NCBI GenBank assembly: GCA_001644045.1
Contig: LUUF01000079.1
Span: 1 to 64,000, forward strand
Reading direction: 5' to 3'
Origin: Methylomonas methanica
GTDB taxonomy: Bacteria > Pseudomonadota > Gammaproteobacteria > Methylococcales > Methylomonadaceae
Length of the DNA stretch: 64,000 bases
Part shown: positions 17,670 through 26,439 of the stretch, piece by piece
How positions within the stretch are numbered: position 1 is the stretch's first letter
Layout of the letters: each line of letters starts with the position of its first letter
Position numbers and translations under genes: made by a program
Notes under the pieces: model-generated
What the model was told of the DNA's origin: nothing
The model's database searches: none
What the model saw: only the letters and a program-made list of their open reading frames with translations

Positions 17670-17840
17670 ATGTCATCCGTATCGGGAGTGGGTTCAACGC
17701 CGTATTTCCCCATCACCAATCAACCGAAACAGCCCGCAGCCAATCAGCAGGTAGCAACGCCGCCCGTACAAGCGGTTGTGAAAGATGCCGATGGCGGCAA
17801 TGACGCTAGAAAAGGCAGCAAGATCGACACTTATGCCTGA
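17670..17840 (+). CDS. Small hypothetical protein (56 aa)
   Basis: A short ORF with an excellent ribosome binding site (AGGAG, ending six bases before ATG 17670) and its own terminator 25 bases after the stop. The product is Pro/Gln/Ala-rich in the first part (TNQPKQPAANQQ) and ends in an Asp/Gly/Lys-rich tail (DADGGNDARKGSKIDTYA), with no hydrophobic segment, so it is probably a flexible cytosolic protein. No function is known to me. It follows the molybdenum hydroxylase genes by about 155 bases. Confidence 0.7.
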   Translation: MSSVSGVGSTPYFPITNQPKQPAANQQVATPPVQAVVKDADGGNDARKGSKIDTYA

Positions 17841-17865
17841 TAGCGCCAGCGGTTCCGCGCAGTAA

Positions 17866-17893
17866 GAAAAAGCCGGGTAACACCGGCTTTTTC
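17866..17893. terminator. Bidirectional terminator
   Basis: Perfect 11-bp inverted repeat (GAAAAAGCCGG 17866-17876, CCGGCTTTTTC 17883-17893) with a six-base loop, followed by TTTTTT. It serves the 56-residue protein gene on the plus strand and the RIO kinase gene on the minus strand. Confidence 0.9.
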
Positions 17894-17919
17894 TTTTTTA
17901 GGTTGGTTGCGGCGTTGGA

Positions 17920-18765
17920 TTACGGCGTCTGTAAAAAACGCTGCTTGGCCTCATTTTCTTCGCGGGCTGCGTCTATCTCGCGGATGACGCTACGCAAATC
18001 GGCCGGTTTAGCGTTATCTTCGAAATGTCCGGTCAGGTTGATTTCCGGATGCAAATCGCCGCTTTGATATAGCTTCCACATTTCCTTGCCAAAGTTAGTC
18101 TTCAACAATTCCGGTGCGAACTGGCCGAAATAGGCGGCCATATTGGCAACGTCCCGCTCCAACATCGCTCGGGCGTTGTTATTGCCGGCGGCATCGACGG
18201 CTTGCGGTAAATCGATGATGACCGGCCCGTCACTGCCGACCAGCACGTTGTATTCGGACAAATCGCCGTGCACCAGACCGTCGCAAAGCATGCGCACGAT
18301 CTGGCCGATCAGAAATGCATGATATTCGCGGGCCAGCTCCGCCGGCATTTCCAGATCGTTGAGTCTAGGCGCCGGGTGGCCGTCGCTATCGGCGACCAGT
18401 TCCATCAGCAGCACGCCGTCGATAAAGTTGTAGGGTTTCGGTACTCGGACGCCGGCATCCGCCAGGCGATATAAAGCCGTCACTTCGGCGTTTTGCCAAG
18501 CCGATTCCTGCTCCTTCCGACCATAGCTGCTGCCTTTCTCCATTGCGCGGGCGCGGCGGCTATTCCGAACTTTGCGGCCTTCCTGGTACAGCACACTTTG
18601 CTTGAAGCTACGCTGTTCGGCATCTTTGTAAACCTTGGCGCAGCAGATTTCCGAGCCGCAACGCACTACATAAACGGCTGCTTCCTTGCCGCTTTTCAAT
18701 GAGCCAACGACTTCGTCGACCAGGCCGCTATCGATTAAGGGTTCGAGTCTTTTCGGTGTTTTCAT
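17920..18765 (-). CDS. RIO-type serine/threonine protein kinase
   Basis: A 281-residue atypical protein kinase of the RIO1 family. Visible are the ATP-binding GKEAAVY (27-33), the lysine in CCAKVYKD, a basic stretch (RKVRNSRRARAMEKGSSYGRK), ADAGVRVPKPY, the catalytic loop HGDLSEYNVLV with Asp and Asn, and the metal-binding IIDLPQAVD. Archaeal and eukaryotic RIO kinases work in ribosome maturation; the bacterial role is largely unknown. The gene stands alone between a bidirectional terminator and the divergent carotenoid operon. Confidence 0.88.
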   Translation of the reverse strand: MKTPKRLEPLIDSGLVDEVVGSLKSGKEAAVYVVRCGSEICCAKVYKDAEQRSFKQSVLYQEGRKVRNSRRARAMEKGSSYGRKEQESAWQNAEVTALYRLADAGVRVPKPYNFIDGVLLMELVADSDGHPAPRLNDLEMPAELAREYHAFLIGQIVRMLCDGLVHGDLSEYNVLVGSDGPVIIDLPQAVDAAGNNNARAMLERDVANMAAYFGQFAPELLKTNFGKEMWKLYQSGDLHPEINLTGHFEDNAKPADLRSVIREIDAAREENEAKQRFLQTP

Positions 18766-19069
18766 GAGAGTTATTATGCCGTGCTGGCCTGAGTTTAGTT
18801 CAATACTTCTACAAATTGATGGCGCTGAGCGACGGGAAACAGGTTTTCCAGCTTAAAACGGTGGAAATAGATAGCCGTCTGGAGGCGGGAAATGGGTTCA
18901 GTCGGATGCGGTTCACGTTTTTACGGTCAGCATATCGACGCAAATTTAATCCGGTCTAACTGGCCTAATTTCAGTTCGAAACTGTGGAGTAGCTCACTTT
19001 TGCCGTTTTGCTGGTACATTACCCGGTTTTAAATAAAACGCTTCGGCCACAACCGATTCATAATCAGAC
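18766..19069. other. Divergent promoter region of RIO kinase and carotenoid operon
   Basis: About 300 bases without a gene. The plus-strand stretch TTGCTG (19008-19013), 17 bases, then AAATAA (19031-19036) is a possible weak sigma-70 promoter for the carotenoid operon. No repressor-like palindrome was recognised. Confidence 0.4.
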
Positions 19070-20605
19070 ATGCCCAATTCCAAACACATCATCATCGTCG
19101 GCGCCGGCCCGGGCGGCTTATGCGCCGGCATGCTATTGAGCCATCGCGGTTTTAAAGTTTCCATTTTCGATAAGCACGCCGAAGTCGGCGGCCGGAATCG
19201 GGCCATCAAAATGGATGGTTTTACCTTCGATACCGGCCCAACCTTTTTGCTGATGAAGGGCGTGCTGGATGAGATGTTTGAATTGTGCGGCCGGCGCAGC
19301 GAAGACTATATGCAGTTCATGCCGCTCAGTCCTATGTATCGTTTGTTATACGACGACCGCGAGATTAACGTGTTCTCGGATCGGGAAAACATGCGCGCGG
19401 AACTGGAGCGGGTATTCGACGAAGGCAGTGCCGGCTACGAGCGCTTCATGGATAACGAGCGCAGCCGTTTCAACCGTTTGTACCCTTGCATTACCCGCGA
19501 TTATTCGACGCTGGCGTCGTTTTTTTCGCTGGATTTGATCAAGGCCTTGCCATGGCTGGCATTTCCGAAAAGCGTGTTCAACAACCTGGGCCAGTATTTC
19601 GACAAGGAAAAAATGCGCCTGGCGTTTTGTTTTCAATCCAAGTATCTGGGCATGTCGCCCTGGGAATGTCCGGCTTTGTTCACGATGTTGCCTTACCTGG
19701 AGCACGAATACGGCATTTACCATGTCGCGGGCGGCTTGAATCGGATAGCTTCGGCAATGGCGCAAGTGGTGACCGAATCCGGCGGCGAGATCCATCTGAA
19801 TGCTGAAATTCAATCACTGATCGTCGAGGACGGCGGCGTAAAAGGCGTCAGGTTACAAAACGGCGAAGAAGTGCGTGGCGACGAAGTCATCGTCAACGCC
19901 GACTTTGCCCATGCGATGACCCATCTGCTGGAACCCGGTACCTTGCGTAAATACGATCATCAGGAGCTGGAAAAGCGCGAGTATTCCTGCTCCACCTTCA
20001 TGCTGTATCTGGGCCTGGACAAGCAATACGATCTGCCGCATCACACTATCGTGTTTGCCAAGGATTACCGTACCAATATTAGCAATATCTTCAGCAATAA
20101 AACCTTGACCGAGGATTTCTCGTTTTACGTGCAAAACGCCTCTGTCACCGATGCCAGCCTGGCGCCGGCCGGCAAGTCAGCCTTATACGTGCTGGTGCCG
20201 ATGCCCAACAACGACAGCGGCGTCGATTGGCAGGCTCATTGCCAGCAGGTTCGCGAACAAGTGCTGGATACGCTGGGTGCGCGCCTGGGTTTAAGCGATA
20301 TTCGTGAGCATATCGAATGCGAAAAAATTATTACCCCCGGTACCTGGGAGAGTGACGAACACGTTTACAAGGGAGCGACGTTCAGCCTGTCGCACAAGTT
20401 CAGCCAGATGTTGTACTGGCGGCCGCATAACCGTTTCGAAGAGTTGGATAACTGTTACCTGGTCGGCGGCGGCACCCATCCCGGCAGCGGTTTGCCGACC
20501 ATTTACGAGTCGGCGCGGATTTCCTCGAATCTGATTTCCCGCAAACACCGGGTGCATTTCAAGGAAATTCAACAAAGCGCCTGGCTGAAAAAAGCCAAGG
20601 CTTAA
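19070..20605 (+). CDS. crtN: Diapophytoene-type desaturase (CrtN)
   Basis: A 511-residue FAD-dependent desaturase of the CrtI/CrtN family, expected to convert 4,4-diapophytoene to diaponeurosporene or diapolycopene. Features are the N-terminal dinucleotide fold IIIVGAGPGGLCAG with EVGGRNR, DGFTFDTGPTF, the central KYLGMSPWECPALFTM and GGLNRI segments, YSCSTFMLYLGLD with SLAPAGKSALYVLVP (closest by memory to staphylococcal CrtN), and the C-terminal FAD motif GGGTHPGSGLPT. First gene of a three-gene operon; the aldehyde dehydrogenase starts three bases after its stop. No strong ribosome binding site precedes ATG 19070. The squalene-synthase-like CrtM needed to supply diapophytoene is not in the window. 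Confidence 0.9.
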   Translation: MPNSKHIIIVGAGPGGLCAGMLLSHRGFKVSIFDKHAEVGGRNRAIKMDGFTFDTGPTFLLMKGVLDEMFELCGRRSEDYMQFMPLSPMYRLLYDDREINVFSDRENMRAELERVFDEGSAGYERFMDNERSRFNRLYPCITRDYSTLASFFSLDLIKALPWLAFPKSVFNNLGQYFDKEKMRLAFCFQSKYLGMSPWECPALFTMLPYLEHEYGIYHVAGGLNRIASAMAQVVTESGGEIHLNAEIQSLIVEDGGVKGVRLQNGEEVRGDEVIVNADFAHAMTHLLEPGTLRKYDHQELEKREYSCSTFMLYLGLDKQYDLPHHTIVFAKDYRTNISNIFSNKTLTEDFSFYVQNASVTDASLAPAGKSALYVLVPMPNNDSGVDWQAHCQQVREQVLDTLGARLGLSDIREHIECEKIITPGTWESDEHVYKGATFSLSHKFSQMLYWRPHNRFEELDNCYLVGGGTHPGSGLPTIYESARISSNLISRKHRVHFKEIQQSAWLKKAKA

Positions 20606-20608
20606 TCA

Positions 20609-22201
20609 ATGACGACCATACAGGCCGTTTCGCCGGTCGATGGCCGGGTGCTGGGCGATTTTCCGGTCAGCGATCAGGCGGTTATTCAACAGCAGATGCT
20701 TGCTGCCCGAGCCGCCGCGCACATTTGGGCCAAGCGGCCGGTCGCCGAGCGGGCAAAAATTTTAGCCAAGCTGGTGCCCTTATTGATGGCCGAACTGGAC
20801 TCGATTTGCGAGTTAATCAGCCTGACCACCGGCAAAGTGCGCACCGAAGCCTTGCTGGGCGAGATATATCCTGTTTTGGATTTGGCGCGTTACTACCAAA
20901 AGCACGCCGCCAATATCTTGAGTTATCGCGGAATTCCCACGTCACCATTCGCTTTCCCCGGCGCCACCGCAGGCATCGAGCGCCGGCCTTACGGCGTAGT
21001 GGCGGTGATTTCGCCGTGGAATTATCCGTTTCAACTGTCGGTCGGGCCGATGCTGACGGCCTTGTTTGCCGGCAATGCAGCGATCCTGAAACCCTCCGAA
21101 TTAAGCTTGCCGATTGGGCAGCTGATTGTCGACTTGTTTAAACAACTGGATTTGCCGGAAGGCTTGGTGCAATGGCTGGTCGGTGACGGCGAAACCGGCG
21201 CGCAGCTGATCGACGCCAGCCCGGATTTAGTATTTTTTACCGGCGGTCTGAATAGCGGCAAGGCGGTGATGCAACGGGCCGCGCAACACCCGATTCCGGT
21301 AATGCTGGAATTGGGCGGCAAGGACCCGATGCTGGTATTCAACGACGCCCAATTGCCACGCGCCGCTGATGCCGCCTTGTACGGCGCGTTTTGCAATAGC
21401 GGCCAAGTTTGTGTGTCGGTGGAGCGCTTGTATGTGCAGCAGGACTGTCACGATGAATTTTTAAGCTTGTTGCAGCAGGGCGTCGCGCAACTGCAAGTCG
21501 GGCACGACCCGCAAGGCGATCTAGGGGCGATGACCACCGAACGGCAGTTGGCGATTGTCGAAGCGCATTTTCAGGATGCCATCGCCCAAGGCGCACAAGC
21601 CTCCGGCCCGCTGGAAAAGCAGGGCAATTACCTCAAGCCGGTGGTGCTGTGGAATGTACATCACGGCATGCGCGTAATGCGCGAGGAAAGCTTCGGGCCG
21701 CTGCTGCCGGTGATGGCCTTTGCCGATGAAGCGCAGGCAATCCATTTGGCTAACGATAGCGAGTTTGGTTTGAACGCCAGCATCTGGAGCCGGGATATTA
21801 CTAAAGCCGAGCGGGTTGCCGGTCAATTGGAAGTGGGTAACTGGGCGATCAACGACGTCATCAAAAATATCGGCCATCCCGGTTTGCCGTTTGGCGGCGT
21901 GAAAAAAAGCGGTTTCGGTCGTTATCACGGCGCGGAAGGTTTGCGCAGTTTCACGTATCCGGTGTCAGGCATGACCAGCCGCAGTCATTTGCCCAAGGAA
22001 CCCAACTGGTTTCCTTACTCCGAACAACGCTACCAAGACTTCAAGGGTTATATGGACTTTGTCTACGGCTCCGGATATTTACTGCAACGCATCAAACGCA
22101 ACTGGCCGGCACTGCAAGCGTTTCGCGAATATTCAGCCTTCGATTTAACGCAACGCTGGCAAAATCTTAAATTACTGTTGTCATGGAAACGGGACTACTG
22201 A
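20609..22201 (+). CDS. ald: Aldehyde dehydrogenase of C30 carotenoid synthesis
   Basis: A 530-residue NAD(P)-dependent aldehyde dehydrogenase. Catalytic landmarks: PWNYP (Asn138), LELGG (Glu234), FCNSGQVC with nucleophile Cys268, and EESFGPLLPVM. By position between crtN and crtNb, as in Methylomonas, it should oxidise terminal diapocarotenoid aldehydes (made by CrtNb) to the carboxylic acids. It carries a C-terminal extension beyond the core (about 460-530, with GYMDFVYGSGYLLQRIKRNW) that may touch the membrane where the substrate sits. It begins three bases after crtN and its TGA overlaps the ATG of the next gene by one base, so the three genes are translationally coupled. Confidence 0.88.
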   Translation: MTTIQAVSPVDGRVLGDFPVSDQAVIQQQMLAARAAAHIWAKRPVAERAKILAKLVPLLMAELDSICELISLTTGKVRTEALLGEIYPVLDLARYYQKHAANILSYRGIPTSPFAFPGATAGIERRPYGVVAVISPWNYPFQLSVGPMLTALFAGNAAILKPSELSLPIGQLIVDLFKQLDLPEGLVQWLVGDGETGAQLIDASPDLVFFTGGLNSGKAVMQRAAQHPIPVMLELGGKDPMLVFNDAQLPRAADAALYGAFCNSGQVCVSVERLYVQQDCHDEFLSLLQQGVAQLQVGHDPQGDLGAMTTERQLAIVEAHFQDAIAQGAQASGPLEKQGNYLKPVVLWNVHHGMRVMREESFGPLLPVMAFADEAQAIHLANDSEFGLNASIWSRDITKAERVAGQLEVGNWAINDVIKNIGHPGLPFGGVKKSGFGRYHGAEGLRSFTYPVSGMTSRSHLPKEPNWFPYSEQRYQDFKGYMDFVYGSGYLLQRIKRNWPALQAFREYSAFDLTQRWQNLKLLLSWKRDY

Positions 22202-23697
22202 TGAAGCAAAACAATAATAAACGCGTCGTAGTGATCGGCGCCGGTCTGGGCGGTTTGTCGGCGGCGATTTCGCTGGCATCTGAAGGTTTTCAGGTAGAAC
22301 TGGTCGAGAAGAACGACAAGGTCGGCGGCAAGCTGAACATCATGACCAAAGACGGCTTTACCTTTGATTTGGGGCCGTCGATCCTGACCATGCCGCATAT
22401 TTTCAAAGCACTATTTACCAAAGTCGGCAAAAACATGGCCGATTATGTCGGCATCGAAAAAGTCGAACCGCATTGGCGCAATTTCTTCGAAGACGGCACC
22501 ACCATTGATTTATGCGAAGACGAGGAAAATCAGCGCCGCGAGTTGGACAAGCTGGGTCCGAATACGGCCGAGGAGTTCGCCCGCTTCATGGCCTATTCCA
22601 AAAAGTTGGGTACCGAAACCGAAGCTGGCTACTTCACCAAGGGGCTGGATACATTCTGGGAGCTGCTGAAGTTTTATGGTCCTATTCGCGCCTTGAATTT
22701 CGACGTGTTCCGCTCGATGGATCAGGGCGTCAAACGCTTTATTTCCCATCCCAAATTGGTCGACATCCTCAATTACTTCATCAAATACGTCGGTTCGTCG
22801 CCCTACGACTCGCCGGCCTTGATGAATCTGATGCCCTATATTCAATATGAATACGGCCTGTGGTATGTGAAAGGCGGCATGTATGGTTTGGCGCAAGCGA
22901 TGGAAAAGCTGGCTATCGAGTTGGGCGTGACGATACGCCTGAACAGCGAAGTCGAGGAAATCCAATATCAAGCCGGTAAGGCTACCGGCATTAAACTGCA
23001 AGGCGGCGAAGTGCTGGCGGCGGACATCGTGGTGTCGAATATGGAAGTGATTCCGGCCATGGATAAGCTGCTGCACAGCTCGCCTACGGAACTTAAAAAA
23101 ATGCAGCGCTTCGAGCCGACCTGTTCCGGTTTGGTGTTGCATTTGGGCGTGAATCGGTTGTATCCGCAATTGGCGCATCACAATTTCTTTTATTCCGATC
23201 ACCCGCGCGAGCATTTCGATGCGGTGTTCCATCGCGGCAAATTGTCCGACGATCCGACCATTTACCTGGTTGCGCCGTGCAAGACCGACCCGAGCCAGGC
23301 GCCGGACGGCTGCGAGATCATCAAAATTCTGCCGCACATCCCGCATATCAACCCGGATAAACCGCTGACGGCGGACGATTATTGGGCGCTGCGCGAGCGG
23401 GTGTTGGCCAAACTGGAGCGGATGGGCTTGACCGATTTGCGCCAGCATATCGTCACCGAGGAATACTGGACGCCGCTGGATATTCAGGCCAAGTATTATT
23501 CCAACTTGGGCTCCATTTACGGCGTGGTCGCGGATCGCTGGAAAAACTTGGGCTTCAAGGCGCCGCAACGTAGCCATCAGTTATCAAACCTATACTTCGT
23601 CGGCGGTAGCGTCAATCCCGGCGGCGGCATGCCTATGGTGACGTTGTCCGGCCAATTGGTGCGGGATAAGATTTTGGCGGATTTGGGCCAGGCCTAA
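22201..23697 (+). CDS. crtNb: Diapocarotenoid terminal oxidase (CrtNb / CrtP type)
   Basis: A 498-residue FAD-dependent enzyme of the CrtI family, but closest in pattern to staphylococcal CrtP and the Methylomonas carotenoid oxidase CrtNb, which oxidise the terminal methyl groups of C30 carotenoids to aldehydes. Diagnostic stretches are VVIGAGLGGLSAAISLA, FDLGPSILTMPHIF, WRNFFEDGTTIDLCE, YFIKYVGSSPYDSPALM, PQLAHHNFFYSDHP, and the C-terminal GGSVNPGGGMPMVTLSGQ. Start at 22201 overlaps the upstream TGA; an in-frame ATG at 22183 would add six residues. Together with CrtN and the aldehyde dehydrogenase it makes diapolycopene dialdehyde or diacid, the pink pigment type of Methylomonas. Confidence 0.88.
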   Translation: MKQNNNKRVVVIGAGLGGLSAAISLASEGFQVELVEKNDKVGGKLNIMTKDGFTFDLGPSILTMPHIFKALFTKVGKNMADYVGIEKVEPHWRNFFEDGTTIDLCEDEENQRRELDKLGPNTAEEFARFMAYSKKLGTETEAGYFTKGLDTFWELLKFYGPIRALNFDVFRSMDQGVKRFISHPKLVDILNYFIKYVGSSPYDSPALMNLMPYIQYEYGLWYVKGGMYGLAQAMEKLAIELGVTIRLNSEVEEIQYQAGKATGIKLQGGEVLAADIVVSNMEVIPAMDKLLHSSPTELKKMQRFEPTCSGLVLHLGVNRLYPQLAHHNFFYSDHPREHFDAVFHRGKLSDDPTIYLVAPCKTDPSQAPDGCEIIKILPHIPHINPDKPLTADDYWALRERVLAKLERMGLTDLRQHIVTEEYWTPLDIQAKYYSNLGSIYGVVADRWKNLGFKAPQRSHQLSNLYFVGGSVNPGGGMPMVTLSGQLVRDKILADLGQA

Positions 23698-23879
23698 TGC
23701 TGCGGCAGACAAAAACGCCTGGATTCGAATAAGCACATTAAATTTAAGCCTACACTTAACGGGCGTTATGTCAGGCATGAATTTTCATAGCTCGGTATAA
23801 ACGCATCCGCGCCGGAAATCCTATATAAGTGGCTTCCGGTTTATTTCTATGATCATGCTTATTATCCGCTAGATTTTTT

Positions 23880-24293
23880 ATGCTGCTTTTTTTTCGGAAT
23901 ATCCCTGCGCCGACCCGGCCCAACGAGCTTTACAGTCTCGTAGCGATGGCGGTTAGCGAAGACTTAATAGAACAAGCCAGGCAGGTGATAAAGGCGGATG
24001 TGATGGTGATTCGGGATAAGCGCAGCAATCGGCTGGAGCATCACGGCTTGGTATCGGTGAGTTCCGAGGAGGCCGGTATCCGCGCTATCAAGAATCTGAA
24101 CGGCTTATTGTTCAATGGCGGCGAGGTTTTGGTCAGATGTTACAAGCAGCGTGACTTCAAAAATGATCGCCGCCGCAATGGCTTGCCGGTGCCGCAGGAG
24201 TTTATTGAAAAACGCATTCAGGACCGGCGGCGCGGCAATAGAGTGGAAATCTATGTCGATTTTTCCAATGTGTTCTATCCGATCAATATTTAG
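23880..24293 (+). CDS. RRM-like putative RNA-binding protein
   Basis: A 137-residue protein whose first 90 residues look like a single RNA-recognition motif: a first strand LLFFRNIP (RNP2-like), helix, VMVIRDKRSNRLEHHGLVSVSS (the last part in the RNP1 position), helix AGIRAIKNLNGLLFNGGEVLV. A basic Arg-rich stretch (DRRRNG, RIQDRRRGNR) follows and could contact RNA; the end EIYVDFSNVFYPINI is hydrophobic. The RNP1 motif is degenerate, so RNA binding is inferred. It begins 180 bases after the carotenoid operon and probably has its own promoter. Confidence 0.65.
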   Translation: MLLFFRNIPAPTRPNELYSLVAMAVSEDLIEQARQVIKADVMVIRDKRSNRLEHHGLVSVSSEEAGIRAIKNLNGLLFNGGEVLVRCYKQRDFKNDRRRNGLPVPQEFIEKRIQDRRRGNRVEIYVDFSNVFYPINI

Positions 24294-24322
24294 ACGCGTC
24301 GCCCAATTTCTGGTTTAGCCTC

Positions 24323-25987
24323 TTAAAGCCAGACGCGCACGCTGTTGCGGCCATGTGTCTTGGCGGTGTACAGAGCTTTGTCGGCCTTGGTCAAAACGCA
24401 ATCCGCCGTGCCGCTATCGGCGTGCATCGACGCAATCCCGATGCTGACGGTTATTGAGATCGTATGCTTATCTAAAATCAGAGGCGTATCGGCCAGCACA
24501 TTACGCAAGCGCTCGGCAATTAACATGGCCGGTTCCGCTTCGGTATCGGGCATGAAAATCGCGAACTCCTCCCCGCCTATACGGCCCACCACATCGATAT
24601 TACGCAATTCTTCGCGAATAATGCCGGCAAAGTGTTGCAACATTGCGTCACCGGTCGGGTGGCCGTAACTGTCGTTGATCTGCTTGAAATGATCCAGATC
24701 CAGCATTAGTACTGCTACCCGATGGTTATTTCGCCGTACCCTAGCGAATTCGTTTTCCAGGCGGGCCATAAAGTGCCGGCGATTTAAAAAGCCGGTCAAG
24801 CCGTCGGTTGTCGCCAATTCCCAGAGTTCCGCTTGCATCCGTTTGCGTGCGCTGACATCCTGCTTAATGCCGACGAAATGGCGTATGCAACCTTGTTGAT
24901 CCTTAACCGGCGTAATCACCAGCTCTTCGTCATAGAGCTCGCCATTTTTGCGCCGGTTGACGATTTCGCCGCGCCAGGTGTTTCCGGCTAGTATGGTGTC
25001 CCACAAAGCCTGATAAAACGCCGGGTCTTGCTTGCCGGATTTGACCAATTCGTTGGGTCGCATACCGATAGCCTCATCGCGGCTAAAGCCGGTCAACGTT
25101 TCAAAGGCTTTATTGGCCCACTCGATGCCGGCATTGATGTCGGTGATCACCACCCCATGCTCTACCGACTCCAGGGCCGACACCAACAAGTGATCGCGCA
25201 ATTCCGAGGCCTTACGCAGACTAATATCTTGGTGGATGCCGACTGCTCTGATCGGTTGGTCATGAAGATCCCATTCCAGCACGCGGCCGGTATCATGCAC
25301 CCAAACCCAATGGCCTTGCTTGTGCAATAGGCGATGTTCCGCGGAGTAAAGTTCGGTTTCGCCGCGCAAATGCGGATCCAGGGAGGCATTGATCACATGC
25401 CAATCGTCCGGATGCACCAAGCGTTTCCAGATATCGATATCGGCCCCGACTTCGTCGAGCGTATACCCGAGCATCGACGCCCATAAGTCGTTGAATATCA
25501 CCTTCCCGCTGGGAATATGCCAATCCCATAAACCCAGATTGGCGCTCTGCAAGGCCATGCCCATCCGCTGTTCGGACTCGTAAAGCCGTTTTTCCAAGCT
25601 GATCCGGCTCATCGCGTAGCGTATTGCCCGCACCAGACTGTCGGTGTCGATACTGGTTTTGATCAGATAATCCTGCGCGCCGCAGTCCAGAGCCTTCAGA
25701 GAAAACTCGGTATCGTCGTGCCCGGTCAGCACGATAATCGGCAGTACTCTGGTCGCTTTACGGATACGTCTGACCGTATCCAGGCCGCGCGAATCTGGTA
25801 GGCTTAAATCCACCAGCACCACGTCGATCTTTTGCTGGGCGATGGTTTGTTCGCCGTCCGCCAAATTTTCCCGCCAAATCAGCTCGAAACGCAGGTTGGG
25901 TGACGCGCGCAGATATTGCCGAACCAGACTGGCGTCGCCTGGCTCGTCTTCTATCAATAAAACGCAGCAGTTTGTCGCTTCGGTCAT
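24323..25987 (-). CDS. REC-PAS-PAS-GGDEF diguanylate cyclase
   Basis: A 554-residue response regulator that should make c-di-GMP. Domain order: receiver (1-125) with acidic pocket EDE and phosphoacceptor Asp60 in LVDLSLP, a linker helix, two PAS domains (about 145-260 and 265-385), and a GGDEF domain (390-554). The active site reads GGEEF (471-475) and is preceded by RNID, the RxxD inhibitory site for product feedback. All catalytic features are intact. It is the last gene of a six-gene operon; its ATG overlaps the stop of the single-domain response regulator (ATGA), which implies output of the two upstream kinases into c-di-GMP. Confidence 0.92.
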   Translation of the reverse strand: MTEATNCCVLLIEDEPGDASLVRQYLRASPNLRFELIWRENLADGEQTIAQQKIDVVLVDLSLPDSRGLDTVRRIRKATRVLPIIVLTGHDDTEFSLKALDCGAQDYLIKTSIDTDSLVRAIRYAMSRISLEKRLYESEQRMGMALQSANLGLWDWHIPSGKVIFNDLWASMLGYTLDEVGADIDIWKRLVHPDDWHVINASLDPHLRGETELYSAEHRLLHKQGHWVWVHDTGRVLEWDLHDQPIRAVGIHQDISLRKASELRDHLLVSALESVEHGVVITDINAGIEWANKAFETLTGFSRDEAIGMRPNELVKSGKQDPAFYQALWDTILAGNTWRGEIVNRRKNGELYDEELVITPVKDQQGCIRHFVGIKQDVSARKRMQAELWELATTDGLTGFLNRRHFMARLENEFARVRRNNHRVAVLMLDLDHFKQINDSYGHPTGDAMLQHFAGIIREELRNIDVVGRIGGEEFAIFMPDTEAEPAMLIAERLRNVLADTPLILDKHTISITVSIGIASMHADSGTADCVLTKADKALYTAKTHGRNSVRVWL

Positions 25988-26439
25988 GTTTGTTGCTTGC
26001 TCGGTAAGCGCACCACGTTAAACCAATACCCTTCGATATGCCTAACCACCGTGATAAATTGTTCGATATCCACGGGTTTGGTGATGTAACTGCTGGCGCC
26101 CAGTTGATAAGTAGCAACCACATCACGCTCGATATCGGAGGTGGTGAGCACTATCACCGGGATACTGGAAAAGTCCGGTTCCGACTTGATTTTGATGAGA
26201 AACTCGCGGCCGTTCATACGCGGCATATTCAGATCCAGCAAGATCAAATCCGGGCGCGGCACATCGGCATAGTCGGCGCCTTGCCGCCGCAAAAACGCCA
26301 TCGCCTCGACGCCGTCACAAACATGATGCAGATTGCAGCGCAGCCGATTTTCCTTGAAACTCATTTTTACCAGATGGGCGTCGGCGGGTTCGTCTTCCAC
26401 CAACAGCACATCGAACAGTGGAGTCGATTTATCCGTCAT
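25984..26439 (-). CDS. Single-domain response regulator (Rcp1-like)
   Basis: A 151-residue receiver with no output domain, of the Rcp1-like type often paired with phytochrome-class or CHASE-class kinases. Seen are the acidic pocket VEDEPAD, the phosphoacceptor in ILLDLNMPRMNG, the TT switch residue pair (VLTTSD) and the conserved Lys in YITKPVD. The start at 26439 has AAGGA upstream and overlaps the kinase gene by 11 bases; a longer frame to 26505 is rejected. It likely relays phosphate between the CHASE or PhnD-domain kinases and the diguanylate cyclase encoded next. Confidence 0.88.
   Translation of the reverse strand: MTDKSTPLFDVLLVEDEPADAHLVKMSFKENRLRCNLHHVCDGVEAMAFLRRQGADYADVPRPDLILLDLNMPRMNGREFLIKIKSEPDFSSIPVIVLTTSDIERDVVATYQLGASSYITKPVDIEQFITVVRHIEGYWFNVVRLPSKQQT

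Noticed and set aside
22510-23577. Long 355-codon frame on the minus strand opposite crtNb
   Set aside because: Antisense shadow of a GC-rich coding region; His/Gln/Arg-rich composition and no family signal, while the plus strand clearly encodes the carotenoid oxidase.
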